The notes under the pieces are model-generated. The model ran no database searches. It was given only the letters and a program-made list of their open reading frames with translations, and was not told the DNA's origin. The position numbers and the translations under genes are program-made. 64,000 bases of DNA from Motacilla alba alba (lineage: Eukaryota; Chordata; Aves; Passeriformes; Motacillidae): contig NC_052018.1 in assembly GCF_015832195.1 (NCBI RefSeq), forward strand, positions 52,637,666 through 52,701,665, in the 5' to 3' direction. Below, piece after piece: positions 14,081-24,700 of the stretch; within the stretch, counting starts at the first letter, position 1; each line of letters starts with the position of its first letter.

Positions 14081-15027
14081 AGGAACTTGCGTCCTTCCCA
14101 GACAGACTCTGTGTGCTGCCAAATGTATATGAAAGCACAAAGGCCAACTTTTATGTCTTAACTTTGGAGAACAGCCCCACTAATGACAAGACTGGAAAGG
14201 TAAAAATCTGGGTATAATTGTGACTGTGGGTCACTTCCAGAGTTTTGCTGATGAGAAAGATGGGGATATCCCGTGTTCCCTGAGAGCAACAGACAGACAT
14301 CACAACAGCTGAAACAGCAAAGCATTAAACAGAGGCACACTAATTACTGAGAGGAATGCTCAGCTTCTCGTTAGTGTTTTTCAGCACAGAACTGTGGTCT
14401 GTTTTCCTTCTGCATTGACAAGTATTCTTAGACTCTGAAGATAATTGTTTTAATTAGGTGAAGAAATATTTTCTGAAAAACCTAATACTTCCAATACGTT
14501 CCCTGGAAGAGACAGTGGGCAGATCCCATTAACTTTGTCACTCTCTCCTATAGAAGCTTTTAGTAATTTTAAAACTTCCAAAATTGTCTGTAGAGCTTTC
14601 TAAGGAGCAAAGGTCAATAAGGAGCATGAACTCAGCAGCTCTTACTCTCCAAAAGCCTGGAGAAGCAAAGGAAAGTTGTTTAGCCACTGCTGCTGGCTCT
14701 GTTCTTTGATCCAGTATTAGCAGTCTTGAGAAAAGCTGCTTTTTTGACCTCATGTTTAGGAATGACAAAGCTTTATTTGTACTGTTTTGCTCAGTTGTTT
14801 TACATAAACTCCCAACCCAACACGCACCCAGAGAGTAATGCTTTTATGCTGAAAGGATGAAACAGATACACATAAAATGCTGTTAAAAATAAAAAGAAAT
14901 TGTGTTTAAATTGGAAATAATGACTCAGACTATTCCAAAGTCTTTTTAAGTGTGAGTTGTAAATAAAAGTAGGAGAATGAGAGCAAACCAGTGGAAATTG
15001 TATTTGAAATTTGAGAAACTTGTAAAC

Positions 15028-15033
15028 AATAAA
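15028..15033 (+). terminator. AATAAA, possible distal HINT3 poly(A) signal
   Basis: AATAAA followed within about 30 bases by TTGTCATTTC. It would imply a 3' UTR of about 3 kb. Chance occurrence in AT-rich DNA is possible. Confidence 0.25.
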
Positions 15034-17198
15034 GTGCTGCATAAAAACTCTTGTCATTTCAAACTAATGTGCAACATTTATTGAAATGGTGACAGTGTTT
15101 GACAAAACAAACCACAGATAATCCCTATATGATATACAGTCCAAAACAGACGCAGAGTTTACAGACTTCAGGTGGAAGGAGGGCAAAGACCACTGAGGTA
15201 ATCTGTCACAAAGTGAAGTTTAGGAGAGATTTAAACAGCTGAAAGATGCTTAGTAGGTCAAGAACACCTTTTCAGAAGGTTGGGTTTACTTACTATTCCA
15301 AATAATCTGTAATACTAAAACCCCTCACATGCTACAATTTTTGCAAAAACAAATTAATAAATTCTGTTCCATTTACTCTAATGGGAGCCTGCTGAAAAAA
15401 AACAGTTGCATGTTGAAAAGTCTGAATTCCTATTTCATCTGTAGATGTTGATCTAATCACAGATGAAGCATAATTTTGTAAAACTTGTAGCTGAACTGAG
15501 TCATGTGCATTAGATATAATGCATTCATGACTAAACAGGCTTCAGGAGTAATTTTTTATTCCAGAGTGTACCAGTGGGCAAGCTGACCAATTCTATTATC
15601 TATCTTTCAGTCTTTTTTTGAAATACTGGCTATTGCTAGAAGCACAAGACTGGATTTGTCAACCCGTGTGCTGAGCCTGTTTGGCAGCTCGGTTTTTATA
15701 ACTATTGCATGGGCACACAGAAAGATTTCAGTCACGTTTTCCAGAATGCTCATCTAAAGCTGGCAGGTTGGCTCTGTAACCGTTTAAAAAAAAATCCCTC
15801 TTTAAATAATAGTTTTGTTATACAGTAATCCTTGGTTCTATTAAAAATATAATAGTAGAGCAAGCTGGTTTTAATTGCTTACAAAGTAGGTAAGACCATG
15901 TCATCAAAGGTTTGCTCTGCTTCTGTTTTGATCAGAGGTGTACTTAAAGTGCTTGTAGATGTGCTCAAGCATCTACCACTTACATGGCAGTGACAGCCTA
16001 GATTGCTGATATTTAACTATTTGAGCCAGCCTTACTTGAAATGTAGTGAATTTATGTGAGCTGGACTTGCATCTTAGGTGCTCAGGGTACATACTGCCTC
16101 ACGTGCATGTCTTGCAATGAATTATTTGTACAATGTCCAGCAATGTATTATTTTTCCTGGTAGTGCCATCCCGTTAGTTAGCTGGTGACACTTGAAGTGC
16201 CTCATGATGCTTCCTGCAAGTTATGAACTAACACTACAGCAGAACTGAGTGGATTTCAGAGTTGTTAGAATTAAACAAAACTCATTCCACAGTTGCCCTA
16301 TAAAAAGTTCAATTTGTGTTGAAACCTGAATGCATGTGAAGACTTCCTCTAATAGGAGCTGAAAATGAGGTGTGCTCATGCCATTTGGCAAGAAATACTT
16401 TTTGAAAAAAGAACAAAGCATTTTAAATCTGTTAAGATCACAAACTACATCTACTTCTTTTCCAGCTGCAAGATGTAGATCTGTTTAGAAAGAAGCAGTA
16501 GTAGGTTTGAAAGCTAAGGTAGCACACCAACAGTGCCTGGTGCAGCACATATTCACCCTTTTCCAATGTGATAAAATTATGTGGTGATTAAAATCCATTT
16601 TCTGCCTGCATCTGACTGCCCTGTTCCCCAGATATACTTATTTCAGCACCTTAATATATTCCTTTTTTTTTCCTCTTTTCATTGTCCTTTGACCATAAAA
16701 AGAAGAAAGGAGGCAGGAAAATAATGAAATCCTCAGCCAAAGACTTAGTTTGGTGCAAATCCCCATTGGATGAAAACATCAAAACAAAACCCCATTCTTT
16801 TAGGCTTTTTGCAACAGAAGTTTTTATATAAATAGCATAAAATTACAAATCACTTTTATCAAGTTCCAAATTTATATTAAATTTTAATATACTTTTGATG
16901 CAAGAACAGTATCTCTTACTTTAAAGACCCATCAAGTAGTGTAGTTAACGCCACACAGAAGCTTCTATTTGTACTGCTAAAAACCAGAACTTTAGATTTC
17001 CAATTATACAGCTCTATTGGTGGGAACTATTGTAAATACAGCTCCTGATTATTTTTCATAGCACTATTACAACTATGTTATATAACCAATCCTTTATTTT
17101 TCTATTAGGTGCAACTAATTCAGGAACCATCAAGTATCCTTGCTGTGATATTTTTGTAAGTTTGTGAATTTCTATCCACTTCATGAAAATAACTTCCA

Positions 17199-17204
17199 TT
17201 TATT
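17199..17204 (-). terminator. Candidate poly(A) signal of the ABRA-like gene
   Basis: TTTATT on +, which reads AATAAA on -, lies about 490 bases after the ABRA-like stop codon. A second minus-strand AATAAA lies at 17098-17093. Either could end the transcript. Confidence 0.45.
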
Positions 17205-17690
17205 CAGTTTAACAATGTGAGATTGAACCTAAAATTTTGCTATATACCAGGCTCTTTGTTCGATGAAGGATATGAATTCCAACTCAAATATGAGTTTTCA
17301 ATTCCACGTTTTACAAATCCCATTCTCCCACACAGTAAGTATTTCACAACCTGCAGGAATCAGTGGTGTAGGATAGCAAGTTGGTAATTTATACTTTCAG
17401 TAACCTAAAAGCAGCAGGCCAGCACAGTTATTTGAAGAACTCTCATATACTTGCTAGTAGATGATAATAAGGACAATCAAATGTCAGCGTGATGGAGTAG
17501 CTCGTAATCTGTGATTTCTGTCCAAATCTCTACCATTTTTACTAAAATATCCTTCTTGCCCATTTCCTCTCCTGCTTGTGTCCCAGTAGGTAGCTGAGTT
17601 GAAATTCTGTAACCAAAACCTGTGAAGATGGCATCTAGATATGTTTTTCCAAATGGAACTATGCAGCAAAGTTCATTCCAGGACAAAGCC

Positions 17691-18152
17691 TTATTGTAGT
17701 AGAGTGATGACCACATCATCATCTTTTCCTTGCCAAAGCATTTCACCTTCAAAATGAACCAGACCGTGTTTTCTGGCTCTTAACAAGATTCCCACTACTT
17801 TATTGGAAATAGTCACATACGTTTCAAACAGCTGTCCGAATGTCACTCTCACGTGTCCATCTTCTCCCATCTCTCCAGTTCTTCTGATGATCAAGCACAG
17901 CTCTTCTACTTCCTTACCCACGTGTGAGTGAGCATCTTTCCCCCTCTGCTCTGTCCGAGAGCCTTCAGGGGGTCTCCCGTAGGTAGGATCTCCTCTGTGA
18001 GTATGCGCAGGTTTGGACGCAAGCCTGTCATCGCTGCTGAATGGATTCTTCCTCTGATACTCGATGTGATCCTCTGCCCAGGTCTGCCAACTTTTCCTCA
18101 GGTCACCCACTGCACTGGTAGCTTTAGTACTTTGCCCTTTTTCTTCTTCCAT
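17691..18152 (-). CDS. ABRA/STARS-like actin-binding protein with a costars domain, 153 aa
   Basis: A single coding exon from ATG 18152-18150 to stop 17693-17691. The start has a good context (G at -3, G at +4), and in the spliced frame there is no earlier ATG after an in-frame TAA in exon 1. Residues 21-29 read SWQTWAEDH, 36-39 NPFS, and 54-70 GDPTYGRPPEGSRTEQR; these are hallmarks of the linker before the costars domain in ABRA (STARS). Residues about 78-152 are a full costars domain: VTFGQLF, ISNKVVGILLRARKHGLVHF, EGEMLWQGKDDDVVITLL. ABRA binds actin through this C-terminal part and promotes MRTF-SRF signalling (family knowledge). ABRA is about 380 aa; this protein lacks its long N-terminus, yet is longer than ABRACL (about 80 aa) and closer to ABRA in wording. 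It lies between HINT3 and TRMT11, on the opposite strand to both. No frameshift or missing segment is visible, so it looks functional. Confidence 0.88.
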   Translation of the reverse strand: MEEEKGQSTKATSAVGDLRKSWQTWAEDHIEYQRKNPFSSDDRLASKPAHTHRGDPTYGRPPEGSRTEQRGKDAHSHVGKEVEELCLIIRRTGEMGEDGHVRVTFGQLFETYVTISNKVVGILLRARKHGLVHFEGEMLWQGKDDDVVITLLQ

Positions 18153-18514
18153 TTCTGAAAATGTTTTATGGTGCTCAAGCAGGAAACAAATCAGTGACTG
18201 GCTGAAACTGTGGTTCCCTGTGTGCACCGTCAGCTGTGAAGGAAGAACAACAAAACAGCCTGATATTTTTTTGGAAGAATTTTGCCCGAGTGAGAGGCAA
18301 GGGTGCTGAAAAAGAGGTTAAGTATCTGAAGATTCTAAGTCTACTCATAATTCTACCGCAGTGAAGAAAGTAGAAGTGATTCAGGTGAAATTCAGAAGTA
18401 ATTTAAGAACATAGGGCAGTAAATTATGCTTACAAGATTACATGGTGCTCCACCGGTCCCGCAGTTACCGAACAAACCCCGCAGCCTCCGTGCAACACAC
18501 AGAGCAGTACTCAC

Positions 18515-18720
18515 GCCTCTTGCGATGACGCCTTTCCAAAAACTTTATCCCGGTACCCGGCAGCCCCGCTGAGTTCCCAAGCAATCCGACGCAGTGCTGG
18601 CCGGGCTGCGGCGAGAGCAAACCATTCCCGGGCGGCAGCAGCGGCACACCAACCCCAGCTCAGGGGTGGGAAGCCGCTCTCCGGCCCGAACGCCGATTAA
18701 AGGTGGACGAATTCACGCCG
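18515..18720 (-). other. Noncoding first exon of the ABRA-like gene (5' limit approximate)
   Basis: On the minus strand a strong donor, GGC|GTGAGTACT, ends the exon at 18515. An acceptor with a long pyrimidine tract, ending TTCACAG, opens exon 2 at 18233, giving a 281-bp intron (18514-18234). Read in the frame of exon 2, exon 1 has a TAA about 33 bases before the donor and no ATG after it, so it is 5' UTR. The transcription start is not visible; the 18720 limit is a guess inside the CpG island. Confidence 0.6.
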
Positions 18721-18921
18721 CGCCGGCAAGGTTCCCTCAGACTGCCTTAGTTATTATGTACAGAAAATATCATCTGGAGCCGGAACGCCAACACACGGTG
18801 GGAGCAGGGGGATTTTCCTCATCAGGCGCTGCAAGGAGAAGTAAAAATCCAGTTAGCGAGCGCGTCTCTGTCCGCAACACCCTATTTAGTGAGGAAGACA
18901 AAGGCAGAATAGATTGTTCTC

Positions 18922-18931
18922 CCTTAAAAGG
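18922..18931. promoter_or_regulatory. Consensus CArG box (SRF binding site)
   Basis: CCTTAAAAGG fits CC(A/T)6GG exactly. It lies about 400 bp upstream of the exon 1 donor of the ABRA-like gene, at the edge of its CpG island. ABRA is both an activator of SRF signalling and reported to be a target of it, so a site here fits the gene. Binding itself is inferred. Confidence 0.6.
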
Positions 18932-19080
18932 CTGTGCTGCACGGCCATGTCCGCCGGCGGCAGCCCGGGAGCCTCGCCGCTCCCGGGACGCGGGCTGCCC
19001 ACCGCCTGCGGCATTCCATGCGCCCGGAGCGTGGCCTGTCGGCGCAGGACGTGGCTACCGGGTGAATTAGAGACTGACTT

Positions 19081-21265
19081 TTATATCCCGACAGAGATCT
19101 GAATGCGCTATAGCCATGTCTTTGCTGGGTCGTATCGTTCACCTGTGGAAGTACGCAAGCCGGAGTTTCCAGGTAGCACATAAGTAGAGCTGATACTTCT
19201 ACCGACATTTGAAGTTAAAACACAGGATTAGTGCTGGATTTTCTACGCGGAAATGGACGGAAATGCAAATTCTGAACAGCTGAATTACAGATTGGGTATA
19301 TCTGTATTTTGAAACTGTTGTTGTTTTAAAAGTAAGTTTTCACGGGCATTTGCCCACATACCTACGTTGGTGCTGTTGCACGTGAACCCATGAGCAGGGA
19401 CAGGACTCCTTAAATTCCCCAGCAGAACCTCCAGGTCAGTCAAAAAACACTTGTGTTGCCTCTGGGTCCAGAAGAGTGCACGAGGTGAGCTTAGAGTGGC
19501 AACGCAATCGCCAGAGAAGGGAATTGGGAACAGCACACACGAAATAATGGCTTTTCATTCATGGTCTCTCACTTTTAAATTGAAACTCATGATTGATGTA
19601 TATTACCATTTTCTGTTACATATTTTATATTACATATTTTTTGTGAGAGGAAGGTGGTTAATTCTAGCTTCCTGGATAAATTTCAAGTTGAGTAATTCTT
19701 CGTAAGTAAGTAAGTAATTATATATACTTCATTTATATAAAAGTCCCCTGAAGGCTAAAAAGTGTAAATTTTCTTCATTTCCCTCCCCAGAAGAGTTAAG
19801 AGTTATATAATGTTTTTAAGATGACTCCCCACATCCACATTACCAAACTGTTTGATTCTCCTCAGTGGCATTACAGGAATGTGTGTTCTGTTTCCAAACA
19901 CAGCATCTGAAAAGCATTTTGTTTTTATGTGAGAATCAAATACTCTATAAATCTTAGTAGTGTACATTCACTTTCAAACTAAGTAGAGCAACATGTATAC
20001 ACTGCCAGAGATTATGCATGGATCCTCAAGTCAAAAGCAAGAAAAAACCCAGGGGTTTTGTTAAAGTCTTCTGTAGGAAACAGCATCGGTGAAAAACAGG
20101 TATTCACCTTGGGAGAACAGGCAGCAAAGCACCGAAGGTAAAGCAGTGCAGATAAAGTAAGCAAAAGCCAGTTTCAAAGAGATTAAACTTAAAAATAACA
20201 CCAACAACCCCTTCTAAGGAGTTTCTAAAATGGAAGCAATACAGCTAAGAAATTTAAAGTGAGACAGATTGGAAAAATAAAAACAGACTTTTCCCACTAA
20301 AGCTCAGCAATTCCAAGGTTTTGTAAGCAATCTCAGGCTCACAGGGTTTGTCAGCAGTTCAGCAATGTGTTTATTGCTGGGTCTCAGCATTCAACTAGTG
20401 AGGTGAACAAGCAAGACCCACATCTACCTCTTTTCTTTCTCTTCTAGGAAAGCTCACATTTAGGTGCCAGGTCGCTTTAGATTGGTTTGTTGTCAATCAT
20501 CATGGCTAAAGCTTCACTGTAACCTCAGTTTTGATTACTGCAGGAGGGGATAACTGGAGAAGTTGCAGGATGAGATTATGGAGATGCATCAAGGGGTCCT
20601 GTGCAGTGCTCACAGGTCATGAGCAAAATCTTAGCCATCTAGAAAAAACCCCAAAAAACTGAAAAAAACCAAAAAACCCCCACCAAAACCAAAAAACCAA
20701 AACCAACCCCAACAACATTACCACATAAAACATAAACCATGAGTTCAGTGCTGAGCTGGCCTGGTCCTAATCAACAGCTTACCAAAATCTGGGTAAGATG
20801 AACCTTTCAGGTCAACACAACAGCGAGACCAGTAAGTACAGGATTACAATTACCAAGACTAGATATGAAAATAAAACATAATCCACAAGACAAACCCCTT
20901 TTTGTCCTTCTGCCGGACTGTCACACCTCTGCCCCTTTCCTGGGAATGTGTTTCTCTACCTGCTGCGACACCCACGCCGCCGGCACTGACCTCCTTACCA
21001 CGGAAAAAGGAATGCGACTCCTTTGGCATCTGTTAATTCTTAATGTTATTTAGTGCTCCAGATCCTTAAATGTGGCCGGGAGAGGCCGCAGCGCGCCCCT
21101 GGCAGTGAAACACCCCTGAGCGAGCGTGTCCCCAGTGTACACGGAGTTATTTATAAACCACACGCAGGCAGTGCTGCACTGACACGTGGCGTGCGTGATA
21201 AAGCACACCCAAAATATAACTGCAAGGAGGATGAGAAGGAGATGAAATGAGCAGTAATTCCCGAA
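19081..21265. other. Intergenic spacer between ABRA-like and TRMT11 promoters
   Basis: Mostly AT-rich, with no coding signal. It has an A/C-rich low-complexity tract at about 20641-20720. It separates two divergent CpG-island promoters and is the natural place for enhancers of the ABRA-like gene, though I see no specific element. Confidence 0.5.
20641..20720. repeat. A/C-rich low-complexity tract
   Basis: About 80 bp made almost entirely of A and C, with units like CCAAAAAACC. Similar tracts occur at about 4548-4612 and 58995-59045, and the complementary T/G form at about 63005-63062. Confidence 0.8.
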
Positions 21266-21269
21266 GAGT

Positions 21270-21700
21270 TCGCACAGCCCCACGTCCCGCCGCAGGGGCC
21301 GCAGGGGTCTCTCCGCCACACGCCCCTTCCCGGGCTCCTCCCGCCGCTCCCGCCCTTCCCTGCTGGCGGCGCATGCGGGAGGCGGGGGATGGCCGGACAT
21401 GGCGCTGGCGGCCCCGGCGCTGCGGCGCTATTTGCTGCTGCTGGCGCAGGAGCACCTCGAGTTCCGCCTGCCGGTGAGCGCTGCGCGGGGCCGGGACCGG
21501 GGACAGGACCGCGACCGCGGCTGCGGCCGAGGCTGGGGCCGGGTGAGGCGCTGCTCTCCTCCGGGGCAGTCCCGGACAGCGCGGCCCCGGGTGTGCCGGA
21601 CCGCGGCCGGGGTCCCCTCTCTCCGGGAGAGCCGGGGGCTCGGAGCGCCCGCGCCTCTTCTCTCGCCGCTCCCCGCGTCCTGTGGGGAGGGACCCCCAGG
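21270..21700 (+). promoter_or_regulatory. CpG-island promoter of TRMT11
   Basis: Dense CpG sequence starts about 130 bp before the TRMT11 start codon and runs through exon 1 into intron 1. No TATA box is seen. This is the usual setting for a broadly expressed tRNA-modification gene. Confidence 0.85.
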
Positions 21701-24700
21701 CTCCCTCTGCCCCCTTCCTCCTCAGGCTCCCTCTGCCCCCTTCCTCCCCAGGCTCACGGAGAGCCTTCGCGCGGTGGCTCTAAGGCAGCGCTTTTTGTCG
21801 CTCGCTTTTCCAGAGCCTCTGGCGCTAGGAGAGGTTGCCAGTAGAGTACCCGAGGCTCCATGTGAGAAGCGGAAGCTGGGGTTTCAAAAATGCTTTCAAG
21901 TTTTTGGCTTTGGTGATTAATTTTGAAGTTTGTTTAAGTTGTACGTCAGCTCCCGCCAGCGTGCCCTGGGTGCAGGAGTGGCTGGTGCTGCCCTGGGCAC
22001 ACGCCAGGGCCTCTCTCCATGGACTGCCCGGAGAGCTGGTGGAGGCACCGTCCCTGCAGGGGTTTAAGGGAAGACTGAGTGCCATGGGCTGTTTCACAGG
22101 CTGGTGTTCCTTCCCTCCTCGATTGGACTGTTGCATGTTACAAAATGTTTAACGTGCCTTGAAGTTTTTATTTTCCTTGTTTTCATTAAAGTTCTCTTTC
22201 TATTTGCTTTGTGGGACTGGAACTGGAGTTCCATTCATGATCATCCTGATTTTTCTTCAGGCAAGGTCATCGGATGAAGTAAAAAGAAGATGATACATAT
22301 GTAACACAGAATGATTTTCTTTTTATCACCAATGTTTTGGTGACCCTTGGTTGATACAGCTGCTGAAGGAAGCAGAGCCATTTCTCCTTTATTTTGGTGA
22401 CTGCGAAGCTTGTTTGGTTTTCTGATGAGTTATGCTTGTAACATGATTTGTCAAAAACTTAATGCAACAAGCAAAGACAGATTTTTTTAGCTAGATGATC
22501 TGCTGATCCTGACCCTGAGTCAGTGCTACTAGTGAAATATCACTTTTATGTGAACTAGTTAGAAAAATATTCCAAAAAGAAAGTGGATAGTATTGTTGTG
22601 AGAGTGTAAGATTGAACCATAAAGATTCTGATGAGGGAGAATATGTGAAATGGTGGGGTTTAATTATTTTGCTGACATTTGCCAATGAATTTTGAGAAAG
22701 TTGTTTTTATAGCAGGGATGTCCTAATTTTCAGTTCACGAACAGTACATACAATCTAAATTTTCTTGTGAACGTGCGCCCTGTCCACCATCTGCATTAGA
22801 ATTTGTGTCATGCTGCTTCTTCTCTTTTCTCTTTTTTCCCTTTTCCCTTTCTTGTTTATAAGATTCTAAAACCTGACCTTTATGTTTTCACTTTAGGAAA
22901 TAACATCGTTGCTCTCCCTTTGTGGTGGACAATTCAGTGGCGAGCAGGAAATTCGTGTAAATGTAAGTGAGGAACAAATATTTTACCTGAGTGTGGGTGT
23001 GGTCTGCAAGTATGTTCTTTATAGTATTTTTGGTAATTGTAGGCATCTGAATAAATATTGAAGTGTCTTAGGAAAATCGGGAATCTTCCCAATACGGAGG
23101 ACTTCACAATTTCAGTAAAGACTCAGAACTGGAAAAAAAGATGCACTAAATGCACCTCAAGTTGTCTTCATTTACCAGCATGAAAAGAAGCAGTGCCATC
23201 TGCTGGGAGGCGCTCCTTGCTTTTTTAGGATAGCTAAACCCTGAAAACACTCAGCAGCAGTTTGGAATTGGTGTTTGCCTTTAAATCAGTGAGACAGAGG
23301 AGGAGTGCAGTTAGAAAGCCATTATGATTCTGGTCTCAGTGCTTGGCCAGAGAATGTTATTGGGATTTAGTTACTGCTAAACAGTAAACCTGTTATGAGG
23401 TATTTCCAGTTTTTAGCGGATGAATAATCAAGAGAAGTGTAAGTAATATTTTACCAAGTCAGTTATGTTGGAAAAATTAAATACATAACAGAATTTCTCA
23501 GACATTCAAGCTGAGTAAACAGTTTTGTCTCAGATTAATTATTTTATCCCCAAGTTCTCTGTATGATTAAAGGTAAGAGAAGTATTTTTATTAATTTATT
23601 TAATCTTCAGTATGCATGTTCTGTTTTTATGGAACAGAACTGTGTAGTTGTGTAATTCATGTGACATACTGCAGCTGGGTATTTGCATCACTTACCTTCT
23701 CTTGATTGCAGTCTCCCTTTTGGATTCTCAATATTCCTTCAGAAGAGATGGCAAGGGGACTAATGAAGCGGACAGTATGCGCAAAGTAAGAGATGAAAAA
23801 TCTTGTAAATAATAGCATAGGCAGTGGAATTTTGTTCTATTATGGCAAATACAATTTTCTTATGGAGTTATAAAATAAAGAGTCTCTGATTCCCTCTAGA
23901 ATTGAGAAGGTGCTACTGGAGCAAGTAGGACTCCTGTAGGACCGATTGTGTAGCATGCCTGTGTATCCTCTTTACTCAGTGTATGATCAATTCAGTGTCT
24001 CAAAATGGTGTTCTTCACTCCAGAGACAGCACTTGTAGTGTCACTCATGTTTTATGTGCGTTGTATAATGTTGAGTTAGTGGCTTTTTCTAAAATATGTA
24101 TGGAATTGAAAGATAAAACCAGTGATACATGAAAACTGACAATCGTGGAAGGCAAAGGTTGAGTCACCCTCCCTCAGTGCTGGCATCCAAGCCTTCAGTC
24201 CTGACTGCTGCAGCAGAGGTCCCTTCTGGGAAATTCAAGAGCACAAGAATATGCTGGAGAGTGATTGTTCCAGCTGGTAATTTTTTTAGAGGTGTCTGAA
24301 TAACATGCTTCTCACTGGGGTGCATGAGAGAGGCCTTGAATTATGGTTCAGGATGAGAAACAGCATAGGTATGTTATGTCCCTCTGACCATACTAAATTT
24401 GAGGTGCCTATGCTGTGTTCTTCAGAGTTTGGTCTCCTCTGCAGAGTGTTGCACAGTCCCTGTTGAGTGCTTGTTGTCTCAGGTATTCAGTTTTACCTAC
24501 AATGGCTTCAGCTCTCCACTCTTGCCTAAAGCACTGCACTTCAAAAAGCAGCTGCAGGCAACTAGGGGAGTAAAATGTGACCAAAAAGCTTGCAGATGTT
24601 CTGCACACCATGCACTCTCAGCTAATGTATGCTAATTCTATGTAAAAAGCCTAACTAGCCCATGGCTTATTTTTCTGTCCTACTGCTGGTTGTGGGGAGG

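Larger units (their letters stand above)
11946..17198. other. HINT3 3' UTR and convergent intergenic region
   Basis: No convincing coding frame is present. The HINT3 3' UTR should fill at least the first 1.6 kb, up to AATAAA at 13595-13600. A minus-strand ERV LTR follows at about 13645-14080, and another + AATAAA lies at 15028-15033. The rest is AT-rich, unannotated sequence that ends where the minus-strand ABRA-like transcript should terminate. Confidence 0.55.
18450..19080 (-). promoter_or_regulatory. CpG island with the ABRA-like promoter
   Basis: GC- and CpG-rich sequence in two blocks (about 18450-18720 and 18935-19060) with a less GC-rich middle. It covers the ABRA-like first exon and its upstream flank. 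The middle holds a perfect CArG box (18922-18931) and an E-box CATCTG (18771-18776); an MCAT core CATTCC lies at 19012-19017. These are motif classes of muscle and actin-responsive promoters. Only the CArG match is strong enough to stand alone. Confidence 0.7.

Noticed and set aside
17477..17752. A 91-codon minus-strand frame overlapping the ABRA-like 3' end
   Set aside because: It is an alternative frame of the ABRA-like exon and 3' UTR; only the costars frame has homology.
18153..18227. A 25-residue longer start for the ABRA-like protein
   Set aside because: The longer frame starts at GTG, not ATG, close after a splice acceptor. Exon 1 in that frame has a TAA and no ATG, so the first usable start is 18152.
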